A stretch of 64,000 nucleotides of DNA from Deltaproteobacteria bacterium (GCA_021780695.1 JAJXYD010000021.1:32873-96872); one strand, 5' to 3'. Positions 28,672 to 37,769 are shown, numbered from the stretch's first letter. The notes: generated from the letters alone by a model not told the origin. Translations and numbers: made by a program.

Positions 28672-30366
28672 ATGAAAAAACAAGGATTTCAGCCGGATTG
28701 GAGAAATACTGCGCCGGAAGCCTCTTCTTTTAGATCGATTTTTAAATGGGGAGCGTCGGCAACTTTCAAGCACCCAAACGAGCGTCTCTACGCCTTGCTG
28801 AAGGAAACATTTTCGCTAAGCGACCGGGATTTTCAAACCAGGCAAAACCAGGGAGACGAGGCCGTTGTGTTGAACCCAGCCGTTCCGATGCGGCTTTCGG
28901 TGGAGCAGGTGCGCCTTTTTGAAGACATCGTCGGGGAAAACAACGTGGAGTCAGGCGATTATGCGCGAGTGAAATTTTCGAGCGGTAAAACCATGGAGGA
29001 AATCCATCAGTTGCGCTCAAGCGCGGTGGGCCGGATTTGTGACCTGGTCGTGCATCCTCGAAACAAGGCCGATATTTGCCAAATCGTTGCCTGCGCCAAC
29101 CGGCAGAAAATCCCTCTCTATGTCTATGGAGGCGGTACCTCCGTTACACTCGCTCCAAAGCCCGTAAAAGGAGGCATCACCCTTGTCATGGCCACCCATA
29201 TGAACCGGGTGGTCGAGTTTAACGAGACCAACCAGACCATCACCGTCGAAAGCGGCATGATGGGCCCCGTGCTGGAAGATTTTCTAAATCATGCCCCAAC
29301 CCTGTATCATGCCCGGCATGCCTACACCTGCGGCCATTTCCCGCAATCTTTTGAATTTTCAACCGTTGGCGGTTGGATTGTCACGAAGGGTTCCGGCCAG
29401 ATGTCGAGCTACTACGGCGATGCGTGCGACATGGTCATAAGCCAGGAATATGTCGCGCCTTCAGGTTGTCTCAAAACCCTGGACTATCCGTCTACGGCTA
29501 CCGGCCCCATGGTAAACGACATGCTAAAAGGCAGTGAGGGCGCCTTTGGAGTTCTTGTCAGCGTGACATTGAAAATCTTTCGCTATCAGCCCGAAAACAG
29601 GCGCCGCTTCAGCTATCTGTTCCCCTCCTTTACCGATGGGATCTCCGCATGTCGTGAAATCTCGCAGTCCCAATTCGGAATGCCCTCGGTTCTTAGGATC
29701 TCCGATGCCGAAGAAACCTGGGTGGGACTAAAACAGCACGGCTTGGAATCAAGGGTTTTAGAAAGGTTTCTGGCTTACAGAGGATATCTGCCCGGTAAAC
29801 GCTCTCTTATGATCGGCCATACGGAAGGAGAAAGAGGCTTTTCAAAAAACGTTCGTAAAATGATAGGCAAAATTTGCAAACGCTACGGTGCCCTGCCTTT
29901 GTCCGGGTATCCGGTAAGAAAATGGGAAAAAAGCAAATTCGCCGATCCCTATCTCCGCGAGGACCTGAACGATTTCGGAATCTGGATCGATACCCTTGAA
30001 ACCGGGCTCACCTGGGCAAAACTCCTCGAGGTCCACGAGCAGGTGCGAGCCTACATCAAGGCCAGGCCCCAAACCCTGTGCATGACCCATTGCTCCCACT
30101 TTTATCCGCAGGGCGCAAACCTTTATTTCATTTTTCTCTCCAGATTTGCCACTCTCGAGGAATACAAGACTTTTCAAATGGGCATAGTCGAGCGCATCGT
30201 GAAAAGCGGCGGCTCTTTGAGCCATCACCACGGAGTGGGGAAAATGCTGGCTCCGCTCATGGAAAAACATCTCGGTAAAGAGCAAATGGACGTTCTAAGA
30301 GCCCTGAAGGCTCACTTCGACCCGCAAAACATTATGAACCCTGGGGGAACGCTGGGCCTGGATTGA
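28672..30366 (+). CDS. Alkyl-dihydroxyacetonephosphate synthase-like FAD enzyme
   Basis: 564 residues of the VAO/FAD-PCMH fold. The FAD-binding loop YVYGGGTSVTLAP is at about 150-162. The central part has STVGGWIVTKGSGQMSSYYGD and MLKGSEGAFGVLVSVTLKIF. The C-terminal region tracks animal AGPS closely: ETGLTWAKLLEVHEQV (443-458), Tyr478 in the HFYPQGANLYF segment matching the AGPS catalytic tyrosine region, and SGGSLSHHHGVGK with His518-520 matching the active-site triple histidine. AGPS exchanges the acyl chain of acyl-DHAP for a fatty alcohol, forming the ether bond. The triple histidine argues against a simple glycolate or lactate oxidase. There is no signal peptide. Its last 35 bases overlap the convergent DGC-domain gene. 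Confidence 0.85.
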   Translation: MKKQGFQPDWRNTAPEASSFRSIFKWGASATFKHPNERLYALLKETFSLSDRDFQTRQNQGDEAVVLNPAVPMRLSVEQVRLFEDIVGENNVESGDYARVKFSSGKTMEEIHQLRSSAVGRICDLVVHPRNKADICQIVACANRQKIPLYVYGGGTSVTLAPKPVKGGITLVMATHMNRVVEFNETNQTITVESGMMGPVLEDFLNHAPTLYHARHAYTCGHFPQSFEFSTVGGWIVTKGSGQMSSYYGDACDMVISQEYVAPSGCLKTLDYPSTATGPMVNDMLKGSEGAFGVLVSVTLKIFRYQPENRRRFSYLFPSFTDGISACREISQSQFGMPSVLRISDAEETWVGLKQHGLESRVLERFLAYRGYLPGKRSLMIGHTEGERGFSKNVRKMIGKICKRYGALPLSGYPVRKWEKSKFADPYLREDLNDFGIWIDTLETGLTWAKLLEVHEQVRAYIKARPQTLCMTHCSHFYPQGANLYFIFLSRFATLEEYKTFQMGIVERIVKSGGSLSHHHGVGKMLAPLMEKHLGKEQMDVLRALKAHFDPQNIMNPGGTLGLD

Positions 30367-30766
30367 TTGTGTCGCAATTTTTTTGCGCGTACTCTGCGAC
30401 CTTGTGCTTGACGGCTTCCTTAACCTTCGCGATGTCTTCGGCTTTAAGCTCCAAGTCGCCGTTTTTTTCGATCCCGAGCTCTGTTAAAACAATGTAGGCC
30501 TTTATTGGCACGTCGGCTTTCTCAAAACAGCTCTTGCCGCATCCGATCGGGCACCCGTCGATTACTACCACCATCGGCGTGGTGATTGCCGAGTGGATAA
30601 ACCCCATGAGTTCGCCTCCGATTCCGGCCAGGCAAGACATTTTCCCAAAGCCTTCCCCGGTCAGTTCTACGGCGGCCTGGTTTGATAACTGGCCCACATT
30701 GGACCCCCCGGAGCATGAAAGTATCATGACCTGAGCGCCTTCCTTCGGCGCCGTCTCGAATATCAT
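30332..30766 (-). CDS. DGC-domain putative zinc-binding protein
   Basis: 144 residues, the usual size of the family. The name-giving DGC motif is Asp70-Gly71-Cys72 in VVVIDGCPIGCGKSCFEKADV, with further conserved Cys18, Cys45, Cys76 and Cys80. The N-terminal MILSCSGGSNVGQLSNQAAVEL is also typical. The family is described only as putatively zinc-binding; the function is not known to me. AGGAG lies nine bases before the start. It is encoded opposite the alkyl-DHAP-synthase-like gene with a 35-bp antiparallel 3' overlap, so the two mRNAs could pair. Confidence 0.85.
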   Translation of the reverse strand: MIFETAPKEGAQVMILSCSGGSNVGQLSNQAAVELTGEGFGKMSCLAGIGGELMGFIHSAITTPMVVVIDGCPIGCGKSCFEKADVPIKAYIVLTELGIEKNGDLELKAEDIAKVKEAVKHKVAEYAQKNCDTINPGPAFPQGS

Positions 30767-30992
30767 CTGTTCACTCCTGCTCGGATAGTGCTAAGCGTTT
30801 AAAATGATTCCGGCTTCCATAATAATAGCCTCTCATAACAAACTCTGTTTTCAAAATCCACCTTGAGCTTGCCGGAAAGGAAGTTTTTGAGTTTTTCCGG
30901 ACCTTCTGATAAGCTGTCTCCCGTTAAGGTGCGGGGCATCTGCTCTGCGCCGGGTTTTTTCTTTTTTTGCGATTACGCAATCGAGATGTGGC

Positions 30993-31736
30993 ATGGGCAG
31001 GAAATTAAAGATTTTGGGTGTAATACCGGCGCGCTTCGATTCTTCGCGCCTTCCCGGCAAGGTGTTAAAAAACATAGCCGGAAAGCCTATGATATACTGG
31101 GTGTATAAAAATGCCCGGAAATCGTCTGTATTGTCGGATTTGCTGGTTGCAACCGACAGCGAAAAGGTCCTGCGCTATTGCCAGGGGGAAAATATCCCGG
31201 TCATTCTTACCGGTCGCCATCCTTCGGGAACGGACCGGTTGCGGGAAGTAATGGAGCGTGTGGAAGCCGATGTTTATATAAATATCCAGGGAGATGAGCC
31301 CACCATTCGCCCCGAACATCTCGATGCCGTCGTATCTCCGTTTCTAAGAGATGATCTGCGTGTCCAGGTGGCCACACTTAAAGTCGCAATAGAGGAAAGT
31401 GAGGCTCAGGACCCCAATAAAGTGAAGGTGGTAGCCGACGATTCGGGCCGGGCCCTTTATTTTTCCCGCTATCCTGTTCCCTACGATAGAGAGGGCGCCG
31501 GAGTAAAACGCTTCAAGCACTTAGGCATCTACGCCTATACAAAGTCAGCCCTTGACCTTTTTCACTCTCTTCCCGAGTCCTCCCTGGAGCTGGCCGAAAG
31601 ACTCGAACAGCTCCGATTTCTGCAAAATGGAGTGGGAATTTATGTTGTCGAAACCCCCTATGACACCGTGGGGGTTGACACGCAAGAAGATCTCCAAAAA
31701 GTTGAACTCATGTTTTCATGCGCCGGAAACCCTTAG
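30993..31736 (+). CDS. kdsB: CMP-KDO synthetase (3-deoxy-manno-octulosonate cytidylyltransferase)
   Basis: 247 residues, full length. The nucleotide-binding start ILGVIPARFDSSRLPGKVLKNIAGKPMI, the metal/CTP segment NIQGDEPTIRPEHLDAVV and the sugar-binding GIYAYTKSALDLFHSLPESSLELAERLEQLRFL are canonical. It activates KDO for the lipid A inner core, showing an LPS-bearing cell. The genes that usually follow in LPS operons are missing; an MFS gene comes next. No clear promoter, though a TTGCG/CGCAA inverted repeat lies at 30967-30980. Confidence 0.95.
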   Translation: MGRKLKILGVIPARFDSSRLPGKVLKNIAGKPMIYWVYKNARKSSVLSDLLVATDSEKVLRYCQGENIPVILTGRHPSGTDRLREVMERVEADVYINIQGDEPTIRPEHLDAVVSPFLRDDLRVQVATLKVAIEESEAQDPNKVKVVADDSGRALYFSRYPVPYDREGAGVKRFKHLGIYAYTKSALDLFHSLPESSLELAERLEQLRFLQNGVGIYVVETPYDTVGVDTQEDLQKVELMFSCAGNP

Positions 31737-31826
31737 AGCCGTTTTTGCACGCATTGGGCTTCCCGCTTTTAATGAGCTTCGTTTGGACTGTACTCTTTTC
31801 TTCTTTTTCATTACAGGAATTTGCAG

Positions 31827-33110
31827 TTGAGTTCTTCCACAACCGATCCAGTCCCTCCGGGCCGCTTTAAAAATACCTTTAGAGCCCTTCGGCATAGAAA
31901 TTATCGCCTCTTCTTTTTCGGCCAGGGGATATCCCTTGTCGGCACCTGGACCCAGCAGATTGCCCTTAGCTGGCTGGTCTACAGGCTTACCGGCTCAACC
32001 GTTTTACTGGGAACCGTCGCTTTTTGCAGCCAGATCCCCATGCTCTTTCTCGGACCCTTCGCGGGGGTTTGCGCCGACAGGTTCGACCGCAAAAAATTGT
32101 TGTTCTGGACCCAGGCGTTGGCCATGGTGCAGGCCTTCGTGCTTGCCGGGCTGGTGCTTTGCGGTGTGATCAGGACTTGGGAGATTGTCGCTCTTAGCTG
32201 TATGATTGGAATAATTTACGCTTTCGATATTCCTATAAGGCAGTCCTTCGTATTGGCTATGGTCGATAAGCGGGAAGATCTTGGAAACGCCATAGCACTC
32301 AGTTCCGCGATGTTTAACTGCGCCCGCTTGCTTGGCCCCGCTATTGCCGGGATGCTTATCTCAGCCTTCGGGGAAGGAATTTGCTTTCTTATAAACGCCT
32401 TTAGCTTCATTGCCGTACTGGTCGCCCTTCAGGCTGTCAAGGTGGCTAAAAAACAACCGGAGGCCCGGAAGGCAAAGGTGTTTGTCGAGTTCCGCGAGGC
32501 CGTGGTTTATGTACGCGGGTTTGAGCCTATTTTCACCGTTTTGGTCATGCTCTCCATTTTTGCCCTTGCCGGATCTCCTTACACCGTGCTCATGCCGGCT
32601 TTCGTAAAAAATGTCTTGCGAGGTAACGCCGATATTTATGGCTTCCTTATGTCTTCTTCCGGCCTGGGTGCCGTCGGCGGCACTATCTATCTGGCTTCGC
32701 GAAAAAATGCCCAGGGCCTTATAAAAGCCATTCCTGCGGCCATGGGGTTGTTTGGAGCCGCGATAGTCGCTTTCTCGTTTTGCCGTGCCTCTTTTGCCTG
32801 CGTGTTTTTCATATTTTTTGCCGGCTTTTCCATGATGATCCAGATCGCTGCGAGCAACACGATCATCCAGACGGTGGTCGATGAGGACAAACGCGGCCGG
32901 GTCATGAGTCTTTATGCTATGTCGCTGATGGGCGTCATGCCTTTTGGGTCTTTTCTTGCCGGAAGCGTTGCCGGAAAAATAAGCGTTCGCTTCACCCTGC
33001 TTGCCGGAGCCGTGATTTGCATGGCCGCGGCCCTCTTTTTCTCCAGCAGACTTTCACGTCTTACCAGGATGCTTCAGCCGATTTTTGCAAATCAACCGGT
33101 TGAGAGGTGA
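31827..33110 (+). CDS. MFS transporter, EntS-like exporter type
   Basis: 427 residues starting at a TTG codon at 31827, chosen because AGGA is eight bases upstream; TTG 31821 is also possible. There are about twelve hydrophobic segments. The family pattern FRALRHRNYRLFFFGQGISLVGTWTQQIALSWLVYRLTGS and CADRFDRKKLLFWTQ (loop 2-3 motif) is that of the MFS_3 / enterobactin-exporter group. It would be a proton-driven exporter or drug pump in the inner membrane. The substrate is unknown and there are no siderophore genes nearby. It follows kdsB by 90 bases. Confidence 0.88.
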   Translation: MSSSTTDPVPPGRFKNTFRALRHRNYRLFFFGQGISLVGTWTQQIALSWLVYRLTGSTVLLGTVAFCSQIPMLFLGPFAGVCADRFDRKKLLFWTQALAMVQAFVLAGLVLCGVIRTWEIVALSCMIGIIYAFDIPIRQSFVLAMVDKREDLGNAIALSSAMFNCARLLGPAIAGMLISAFGEGICFLINAFSFIAVLVALQAVKVAKKQPEARKAKVFVEFREAVVYVRGFEPIFTVLVMLSIFALAGSPYTVLMPAFVKNVLRGNADIYGFLMSSSGLGAVGGTIYLASRKNAQGLIKAIPAAMGLFGAAIVAFSFCRASFACVFFIFFAGFSMMIQIAASNTIIQTVVDEDKRGRVMSLYAMSLMGVMPFGSFLAGSVAGKISVRFTLLAGAVICMAAALFFSSRLSRLTRMLQPIFANQPVER

Positions 33111-33229
33111 ATAGGGGCTTGGTTTTTATCTCCGGCATACCTTTCGATTCTGGAGAATCGGGTGAGTATAAAGGTGCTTTTGGGCCGTTTTCAGCATAGG
33201 AAAATGGCCTTTTGCCCTGTTTGCCGTTA

Positions 33230-33246
33230 TGGCAGATTGTCTGCCA
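33230..33246 (+). terminator. Terminator candidate after the MFS gene
   Basis: TGGCAGA (33230-33236) and TCTGCCA (33240-33246) with a 3-base loop, followed by GCCCTTTT. Confidence 0.5.
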
Positions 33247-33399
33247 GCCCTTTTCCCCGCTCGGTGTCAACGAAAGCCCGTCTTCGAATAAATTATTTGC
33301 CTCCTGCTATAATCATATAAGCACGCAACGCAGCTAACCTGTGCTCTTGAACCCGGTAGGGAACTATTGACTTTTACCTACCCCGATTTAGTTTCGACG

Positions 33400-33408
33400 T
33401 GGTATAAA
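33400..33408 (+). promoter_or_regulatory. Extended -10 promoter candidate for nuoEFG
   Basis: TGGTATAAA, the same nonamer as at 303-311 and preceded by the similar TTTCGACG. It is 56 bases before the nuoE start. No -35 at standard distance; TTGACT lies 30 bases upstream. Confidence 0.4.
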
Positions 33409-33463
33409 AGTGTTCAAACCCTTTAAGCGACAAATAATCTTAAAACTTTAATCATGAGCCGTT

Positions 33464-33955
33464 ATGCTGCCTGACCAATTGAGATCCAAGCTTCGCGAGA
33501 TGATTGCCGGCGCTGAATCGCCGCGTGAAAAAGCTATCGATGTAATGTATGCAATCCAGGAACTTCAGGGATGGATGAACGACGAGGCAATGGTGGAAGC
33601 CGCGCAATTGCTCGCTATGTCGCCCCTTGAACTCGAAGAGCTTGCGACTTTCTATGACTACATATACCGAAGCCCTGTGGGTAAGTTTGTAATCAAGGTC
33701 TGCGACAGCACGGTCTGCTGGCTCGAGGGACAGTTGCGTCTGACAGACTATATCAGCTCGCGCCTGGGCATCGGCCTCGGTCAAACCAGCGCCGACGGAC
33801 TCTTTACGCTCCTTCCGGTCTGCTGCATCGGCTATTGCGATCGTGCTCCGGCAATGGTTATAAACAAGCGTGTCTACGGTAACCTCACTCCTGAAAAGAT
33901 CGACAGGATCCTTGCTCAACTGGCTCAAAAGGCCGACTTTAGCGGATCGGAATAA
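33464..33955 (+). CDS. nuoE: NADH dehydrogenase subunit E, [2Fe-2S] protein
   Basis: 163 residues. The thioredoxin-fold [2Fe-2S] protein has its four ligand cysteines in VCDSTVCWLEG and PVCCIGYCDRAPAMVINKRVYGNL. The N-terminal helical bundle (AIDVMYAIQELQGWMNDEAMVEAAQLLAMSPLELEELATFYDYI) is typical. It is part of the NADH-oxidising module of complex I, or of NAD-linked hydrogenases or formate dehydrogenases that use the same module. It is first in nuoEFG; NuoF starts four bases after its stop. Confidence 0.93.
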   Translation: MLPDQLRSKLREMIAGAESPREKAIDVMYAIQELQGWMNDEAMVEAAQLLAMSPLELEELATFYDYIYRSPVGKFVIKVCDSTVCWLEGQLRLTDYISSRLGIGLGQTSADGLFTLLPVCCIGYCDRAPAMVINKRVYGNLTPEKIDRILAQLAQKADFSGSE

Positions 33956-33958
33956 ATT

Positions 33959-35239
33959 ATGGCGTTTGAGTATCCACAGGTATTGTTTAAAAACAGGAAG
34001 CCCGACCGTGCGGCGACTTTGGAAGAGTACCGCCAAAGCGGCGGTTATGAAGCCCTTCAAAAGTTTATTGGAGGTGCTGTTTCTCCCGGGGAAGTTATTA
34101 AAATTGTCACTGAGTCGGGTATGCTCGGGCGGGGCGGAGCCGGATTCCCAACCGGAGTCAAATGGGCGTCCGTGCCCGGTTCGGGCGCTTTCCCGCGCTA
34201 TCTGGTTGCAAACGCCGACGAAATGGAGCCAGGTACTTTCAAGGACCGCGTGCTCATGCACGCAGACCCGCACTGCATAATCGAAGGCATGACCCTTGCC
34301 GCCTATTCCTTTTCGGCTTCCAAGGCCTTTCTGTTCGTGCGGCCTTCCTATGAAAGCGGCGCCGTTATACTTGAGCGCGAGCTCGAAAATGCCAGACAGG
34401 CCGGTTTCCTCGGTAAAAATATTCTTGGAACCGATTTTTCCTTCGATATAGTCGTCCATCGAAGCGGGGGCAGATATATCTGCGGGGAGGCCTCCGCTCT
34501 TCTAAACGCCATAATGGGTAAAAGGCCCAACCCGGTAAAGCCGCCGCCATATGCAACCGAAAAGGGGTTGTGGGAAAAACCCACGGTTGTAAATAATGTC
34601 GAAACCCTTGCCAATGTGTCTCACATTTTGCGAAACGGCCCCCAGTGGTTCAAGGCTTTGAGCGCAACCCCTCAGGGGGCCGGCACTAAACTCTACGGCA
34701 TAAGCGGTAAGGTTGCCCGTCCGGGGGCCGTCGAGTTGCCCATTGGAACGAGGCTGAGCGAAATAATCGATGTCCACTGCGAAGGATTGGCGAAAGGTTC
34801 CACCTTTAAGGCATGTCTTCCGGGAGGTGCCTCAACCCGGTTCATGACCGCCGATCACTATGATATTCCGATGGATTTCGAAGACCTTAAAAAAATAGGC
34901 AATCGGTTGGGCACGGCCGCCATAATGGTTTTCGATCAGAATACCTGTCTTGTGGGGGCAACCCTGAACCTGCTCGAATTTTTTGCCAGGGAGTCCTGCG
35001 GTTGGTGTACGCCGTGCCGCGAAGGCCTTCCCTACATGCGGGAGCTTCTGCGCAGAATCGAATATGGGGAGGGAAAAGAGGAATACATCCCCAATTTGAG
35101 AATGCTTTGCAAACAGGTCTGGAATTCCTATTGCGCGCTTGCCCCGGGCGCGGCGGAGCCTGTAATAAGCCTTCTTGATTTTTTCGAAGACGAAGTCCGA
35201 CAACACATTAGCGAAAAGGGATGTCCTTTCCATGCCTAG
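33959..35239 (+). CDS. nuoF: NADH dehydrogenase subunit F, FMN/NADH-binding
   Basis: 426 residues, the length of true NuoF, without the extra thioredoxin or ferredoxin domains found in HndC/HydB-type proteins. It has the NADH/FMN loop GRGGAGFPTGVKWASVP, YICGEASALLNAIMGKRPNPVKPP, and the N3 4Fe-4S ligands in ESCGWCTPCREG plus a later Cys (RMLCKQVW). It oxidises NADH and passes electrons to NuoE/NuoG clusters. It overlaps nuoG by eight bases. Confidence 0.95.
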   Translation: MAFEYPQVLFKNRKPDRAATLEEYRQSGGYEALQKFIGGAVSPGEVIKIVTESGMLGRGGAGFPTGVKWASVPGSGAFPRYLVANADEMEPGTFKDRVLMHADPHCIIEGMTLAAYSFSASKAFLFVRPSYESGAVILERELENARQAGFLGKNILGTDFSFDIVVHRSGGRYICGEASALLNAIMGKRPNPVKPPPYATEKGLWEKPTVVNNVETLANVSHILRNGPQWFKALSATPQGAGTKLYGISGKVARPGAVELPIGTRLSEIIDVHCEGLAKGSTFKACLPGGASTRFMTADHYDIPMDFEDLKKIGNRLGTAAIMVFDQNTCLVGATLNLLEFFARESCGWCTPCREGLPYMRELLRRIEYGEGKEEYIPNLRMLCKQVWNSYCALAPGAAEPVISLLDFFEDEVRQHISEKGCPFHA

Positions 35240-37703
35240 GCTCATCATTGACGAACGCGAAATAGAGGTTCCGGAAGGGACTAAGGTAATCGATGCCGCG
35301 GAAATGCTTGGCATTGTCATACCGCGCTTTTGCTACCATGAGGCGCTCGGCTCGGTTGGGGCATGCCGGATGTGCGCTGTCAAGTTTATCCAGGGGCCCT
35401 TTAAGGGCGTGCAGATGAGTTGCATGATCGAGGCCCAGGATGGGATGGTCGTTTCTACAACAGATCAGGAAGCCGTGGAGTTTCGAAAAAGAGTAATCGA
35501 ATTGCTCATGAAAAATCATCCCCTCGATTGCCCTGTATGCGATGAAGGCGGTCAATGCCTGCTCCAGGATGAAACGATTTCGGGCGGCCACGCGATGCGA
35601 CGTTTTCCCGGTCCTAAGCGTACCTACCGCGACCAGTACCTCGGCCCCTTTATAAAGCATGAAATGAACCGCTGCATTCACTGTTACAGGTGCTCGAGAT
35701 TCTACCAGGAATTTGCCGGCTACCGCGATCTTGGCCCCATGCAGATCGGCGACCGGCTCTATTTTGGCAGGTTTTCCGACGGCTGTCTGGAAAGTCCCTT
35801 TTCCGGAAACCTGGTCGATATTTGTCCAACCGGCGTCTATACCGATAAGACCGCCAGGTTCAAGCTTCGCAGATGGGACCTCCAAAGAGCTCCCGGTTTG
35901 TGCAACCAGTGTTCCCTTGGGTGCAATACGGTTGCAAACGCTCACTACAGAGGCGTTATGCGCATGGAAGCCCGCTTTAACCGGGATGTCAACGGCTACT
36001 TTTTATGCGATGCGGGTCGATTTGGATTTTCATACGCTAACGGCGATCCTGGCCTTTGGCGACGTCCCCTTTTCCCAAAAATCGCGGGAGAAGTTGCCGG
36101 CGCTGCCGATGCGCTTTCAGCCGCCCGGAAAGCCCTGGACGATATAGCCGCTAAGAATGGACCGGGGGCTGTTGCCGTTGTGGGTTCCCAGCGAAATAGC
36201 CTTGAGACGCAGTCCATGATGAATCTTGTGTGCGAAACCCGTGGCTGGTTGGGGCCCGTTTTCTTTTTTGATCCCGCGATGCGTCTAAAGACCCTGTCGG
36301 CCGTACACGAACTGGACGGTGAAATCGCCGTTTCTATGAAACAGATTGAAAACGCCGATTTTATCCTGGTCGTTGGCGCCGATCCGCTTAACGAAGCCCC
36401 GATGAGCGCCATGGCCATAAGGCAGGCGGCAAGGAAAAAGGCGCCTGTGGTCACCATTGATCCTCGGCCTGTCTCGTTGCCCTGCGATTCCCAACACTTT
36501 GCGGTCCTGCCAAAAGATATAGAAAGCTACTTGGGCGCGCTCATCCTTAAGGCTATGGGTAAAGATGCGGCCTCCCTTGGATCGGAGTCGGAAAACTTCC
36601 GTGCTTATCTTGGCTCGCAATTGGAAAACTTCAACCCGCCGGAGTCTTTGGACCAATGTGCCCGGCTTCTGGCAGCGAGCAGCAAGCCGGTGATAATCTG
36701 CGGGACCGATGTGACCATGGAGACTACACCCGCTTTTGCCGCCGACTGCGTGCGTCTTTTAAATCTTTGCGAAAAACAGGCGGGCCTTTTTAACCTCCTG
36801 CCAGGGGCCGGTTCCTTTGGAGCCGGGCTCCTTTCTCGAACCGAAGTCCCCACTTTCGCCGATCTTGTCGAATATATTGAAAATGGCCGGGTTCGGGGCC
36901 TCGTTTTTGCCGAAAGCGATCCTTTTCACTGTTACCCTGACCGTGCGAGGCTTGAGAGTGCCTTGTCCAAACTCGATTTTTTCCTGGCCCTGGATTATTT
37001 TCCTTCCGAAACGGCCCGCCGGGCTTCTGTTTTTTATCCGGCCTCCACAATTTTTGAAACCGGCGCCACATTCCTAAATCAGGAGGGTAGGGCACAGTTC
37101 GCTAGTCCCGTCCACTGTGGCGGAGAGCCGATCCGCCCGGGGGAGCACCCTCCGCGCGTTTACTCCGGCCTCGTTCCGGGAGGCGATCACCTGCCTGCCT
37201 GGAAGGCTCTTGCTTCTATTGCCGGCATGGAGGAAACGTGTCCCGATATTGCCCCCGAAAAGTTTGTCCCCCCCTCGATTCCGGGCTTCGAGGCTCTGGG
37301 CTACCCGGTCGATGGACAAAGACCTGCCTTGGCCAAAAGCGGTTTTAAGACCCAATGGGGTCTGAATACTTTCGATAAGTCGCAGGCGCCTCTTACTTTC
37401 GAGCTTTTGATGGTCGAATGGATTTTTGGAACAAGCGAATTTTCCGCCTGGTCCGATTCCCTTGCTCCGGCCGTTTTGCCTCCACTTATGTCGATTAGTG
37501 CTAAAGATGCGGTCCGCCTCGGTCTGGCTGACAAGGACAAAGTGTCTGTGGAGCTTGCCGGCGGAGAATTGGAAATCGTCGTTTCGGTTTCGGACAGGAC
37601 CGCTGAGAGCGTCCTTATTGTCCCGCGCCACAACGGGTTGGAATGGCAAAAAAGCCATGATTTTCGCGTTTTTGTATCCTCTGAAAAAATTCGTAAAATA
37701 TGA
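35232..37703 (+). CDS. nuoG: NADH dehydrogenase subunit G
   Basis: 823 residues from ATG 35232, inside the end of nuoF; the upstream frame to 35175 merely shadows nuoF. The N-terminal [2Fe-2S] domain (CYHEALGSVGACRMC, CMIEAQDG) is followed by DCPVCDEGGQCLLQD, the His/Cys cluster in HEMNRCIHCYRCSRFYQE, and CNQCSLGCN with a distant Cys (FLCDAGRFG), matching the extra N7-type cluster. A molybdopterin-oxidoreductase-like fold without an evident cofactor ligand forms the rest. A short C-terminal barrel (AKDAVRLGLADKDKVSVEL) resembles the dinucleotide-binding end of that family. The other eleven Nuo subunits are not in the window. Confidence 0.94.
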   Translation: MPRLIIDEREIEVPEGTKVIDAAEMLGIVIPRFCYHEALGSVGACRMCAVKFIQGPFKGVQMSCMIEAQDGMVVSTTDQEAVEFRKRVIELLMKNHPLDCPVCDEGGQCLLQDETISGGHAMRRFPGPKRTYRDQYLGPFIKHEMNRCIHCYRCSRFYQEFAGYRDLGPMQIGDRLYFGRFSDGCLESPFSGNLVDICPTGVYTDKTARFKLRRWDLQRAPGLCNQCSLGCNTVANAHYRGVMRMEARFNRDVNGYFLCDAGRFGFSYANGDPGLWRRPLFPKIAGEVAGAADALSAARKALDDIAAKNGPGAVAVVGSQRNSLETQSMMNLVCETRGWLGPVFFFDPAMRLKTLSAVHELDGEIAVSMKQIENADFILVVGADPLNEAPMSAMAIRQAARKKAPVVTIDPRPVSLPCDSQHFAVLPKDIESYLGALILKAMGKDAASLGSESENFRAYLGSQLENFNPPESLDQCARLLAASSKPVIICGTDVTMETTPAFAADCVRLLNLCEKQAGLFNLLPGAGSFGAGLLSRTEVPTFADLVEYIENGRVRGLVFAESDPFHCYPDRARLESALSKLDFFLALDYFPSETARRASVFYPASTIFETGATFLNQEGRAQFASPVHCGGEPIRPGEHPPRVYSGLVPGGDHLPAWKALASIAGMEETCPDIAPEKFVPPSIPGFEALGYPVDGQRPALAKSGFKTQWGLNTFDKSQAPLTFELLMVEWIFGTSEFSAWSDSLAPAVLPPLMSISAKDAVRLGLADKDKVSVELAGGELEIVVSVSDRTAESVLIVPRHNGLEWQKSHDFRVFVSSEKIRKI

Positions 37704-37748
37704 GCTTTTTTCTTCTTTTCCATTAAAGGGTCTCCGATCTCCCCGGGT

Positions 37749-37769
37749 GGGCAAAAGTGAGGTTTGCCC
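37749..37769 (+). terminator. Hairpin after nuoG
   Basis: GGGCAAA (37749-37755) and TTTGCCC (37763-37769), flanked by CCGG-type bases that can extend it. No U-tract. It lies about 45 bases after the nuoG stop. Confidence 0.4.

Larger units (their letters stand above)
33111..33463. other. Intergenic region before nuoE (353 bp)
   Basis: Contains a small hairpin (CGATTC/GAATCG, 33145-33160), a probable terminator (33230-33246) and an extended -10 element (33400-33408). No coding sequence or RNA gene recognised. Confidence 0.5.

Noticed and set aside
33452..34459. 335-codon minus-strand open frame across nuoE and nuoF
   Set aside because: Both plus-strand proteins are clearly NuoE and NuoF; the reverse frame has no family pattern.
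35208..35945. 245-codon minus-strand open frame across the nuoG start
   Set aside because: Opposite the conserved cluster-binding region of NuoG; shadow.
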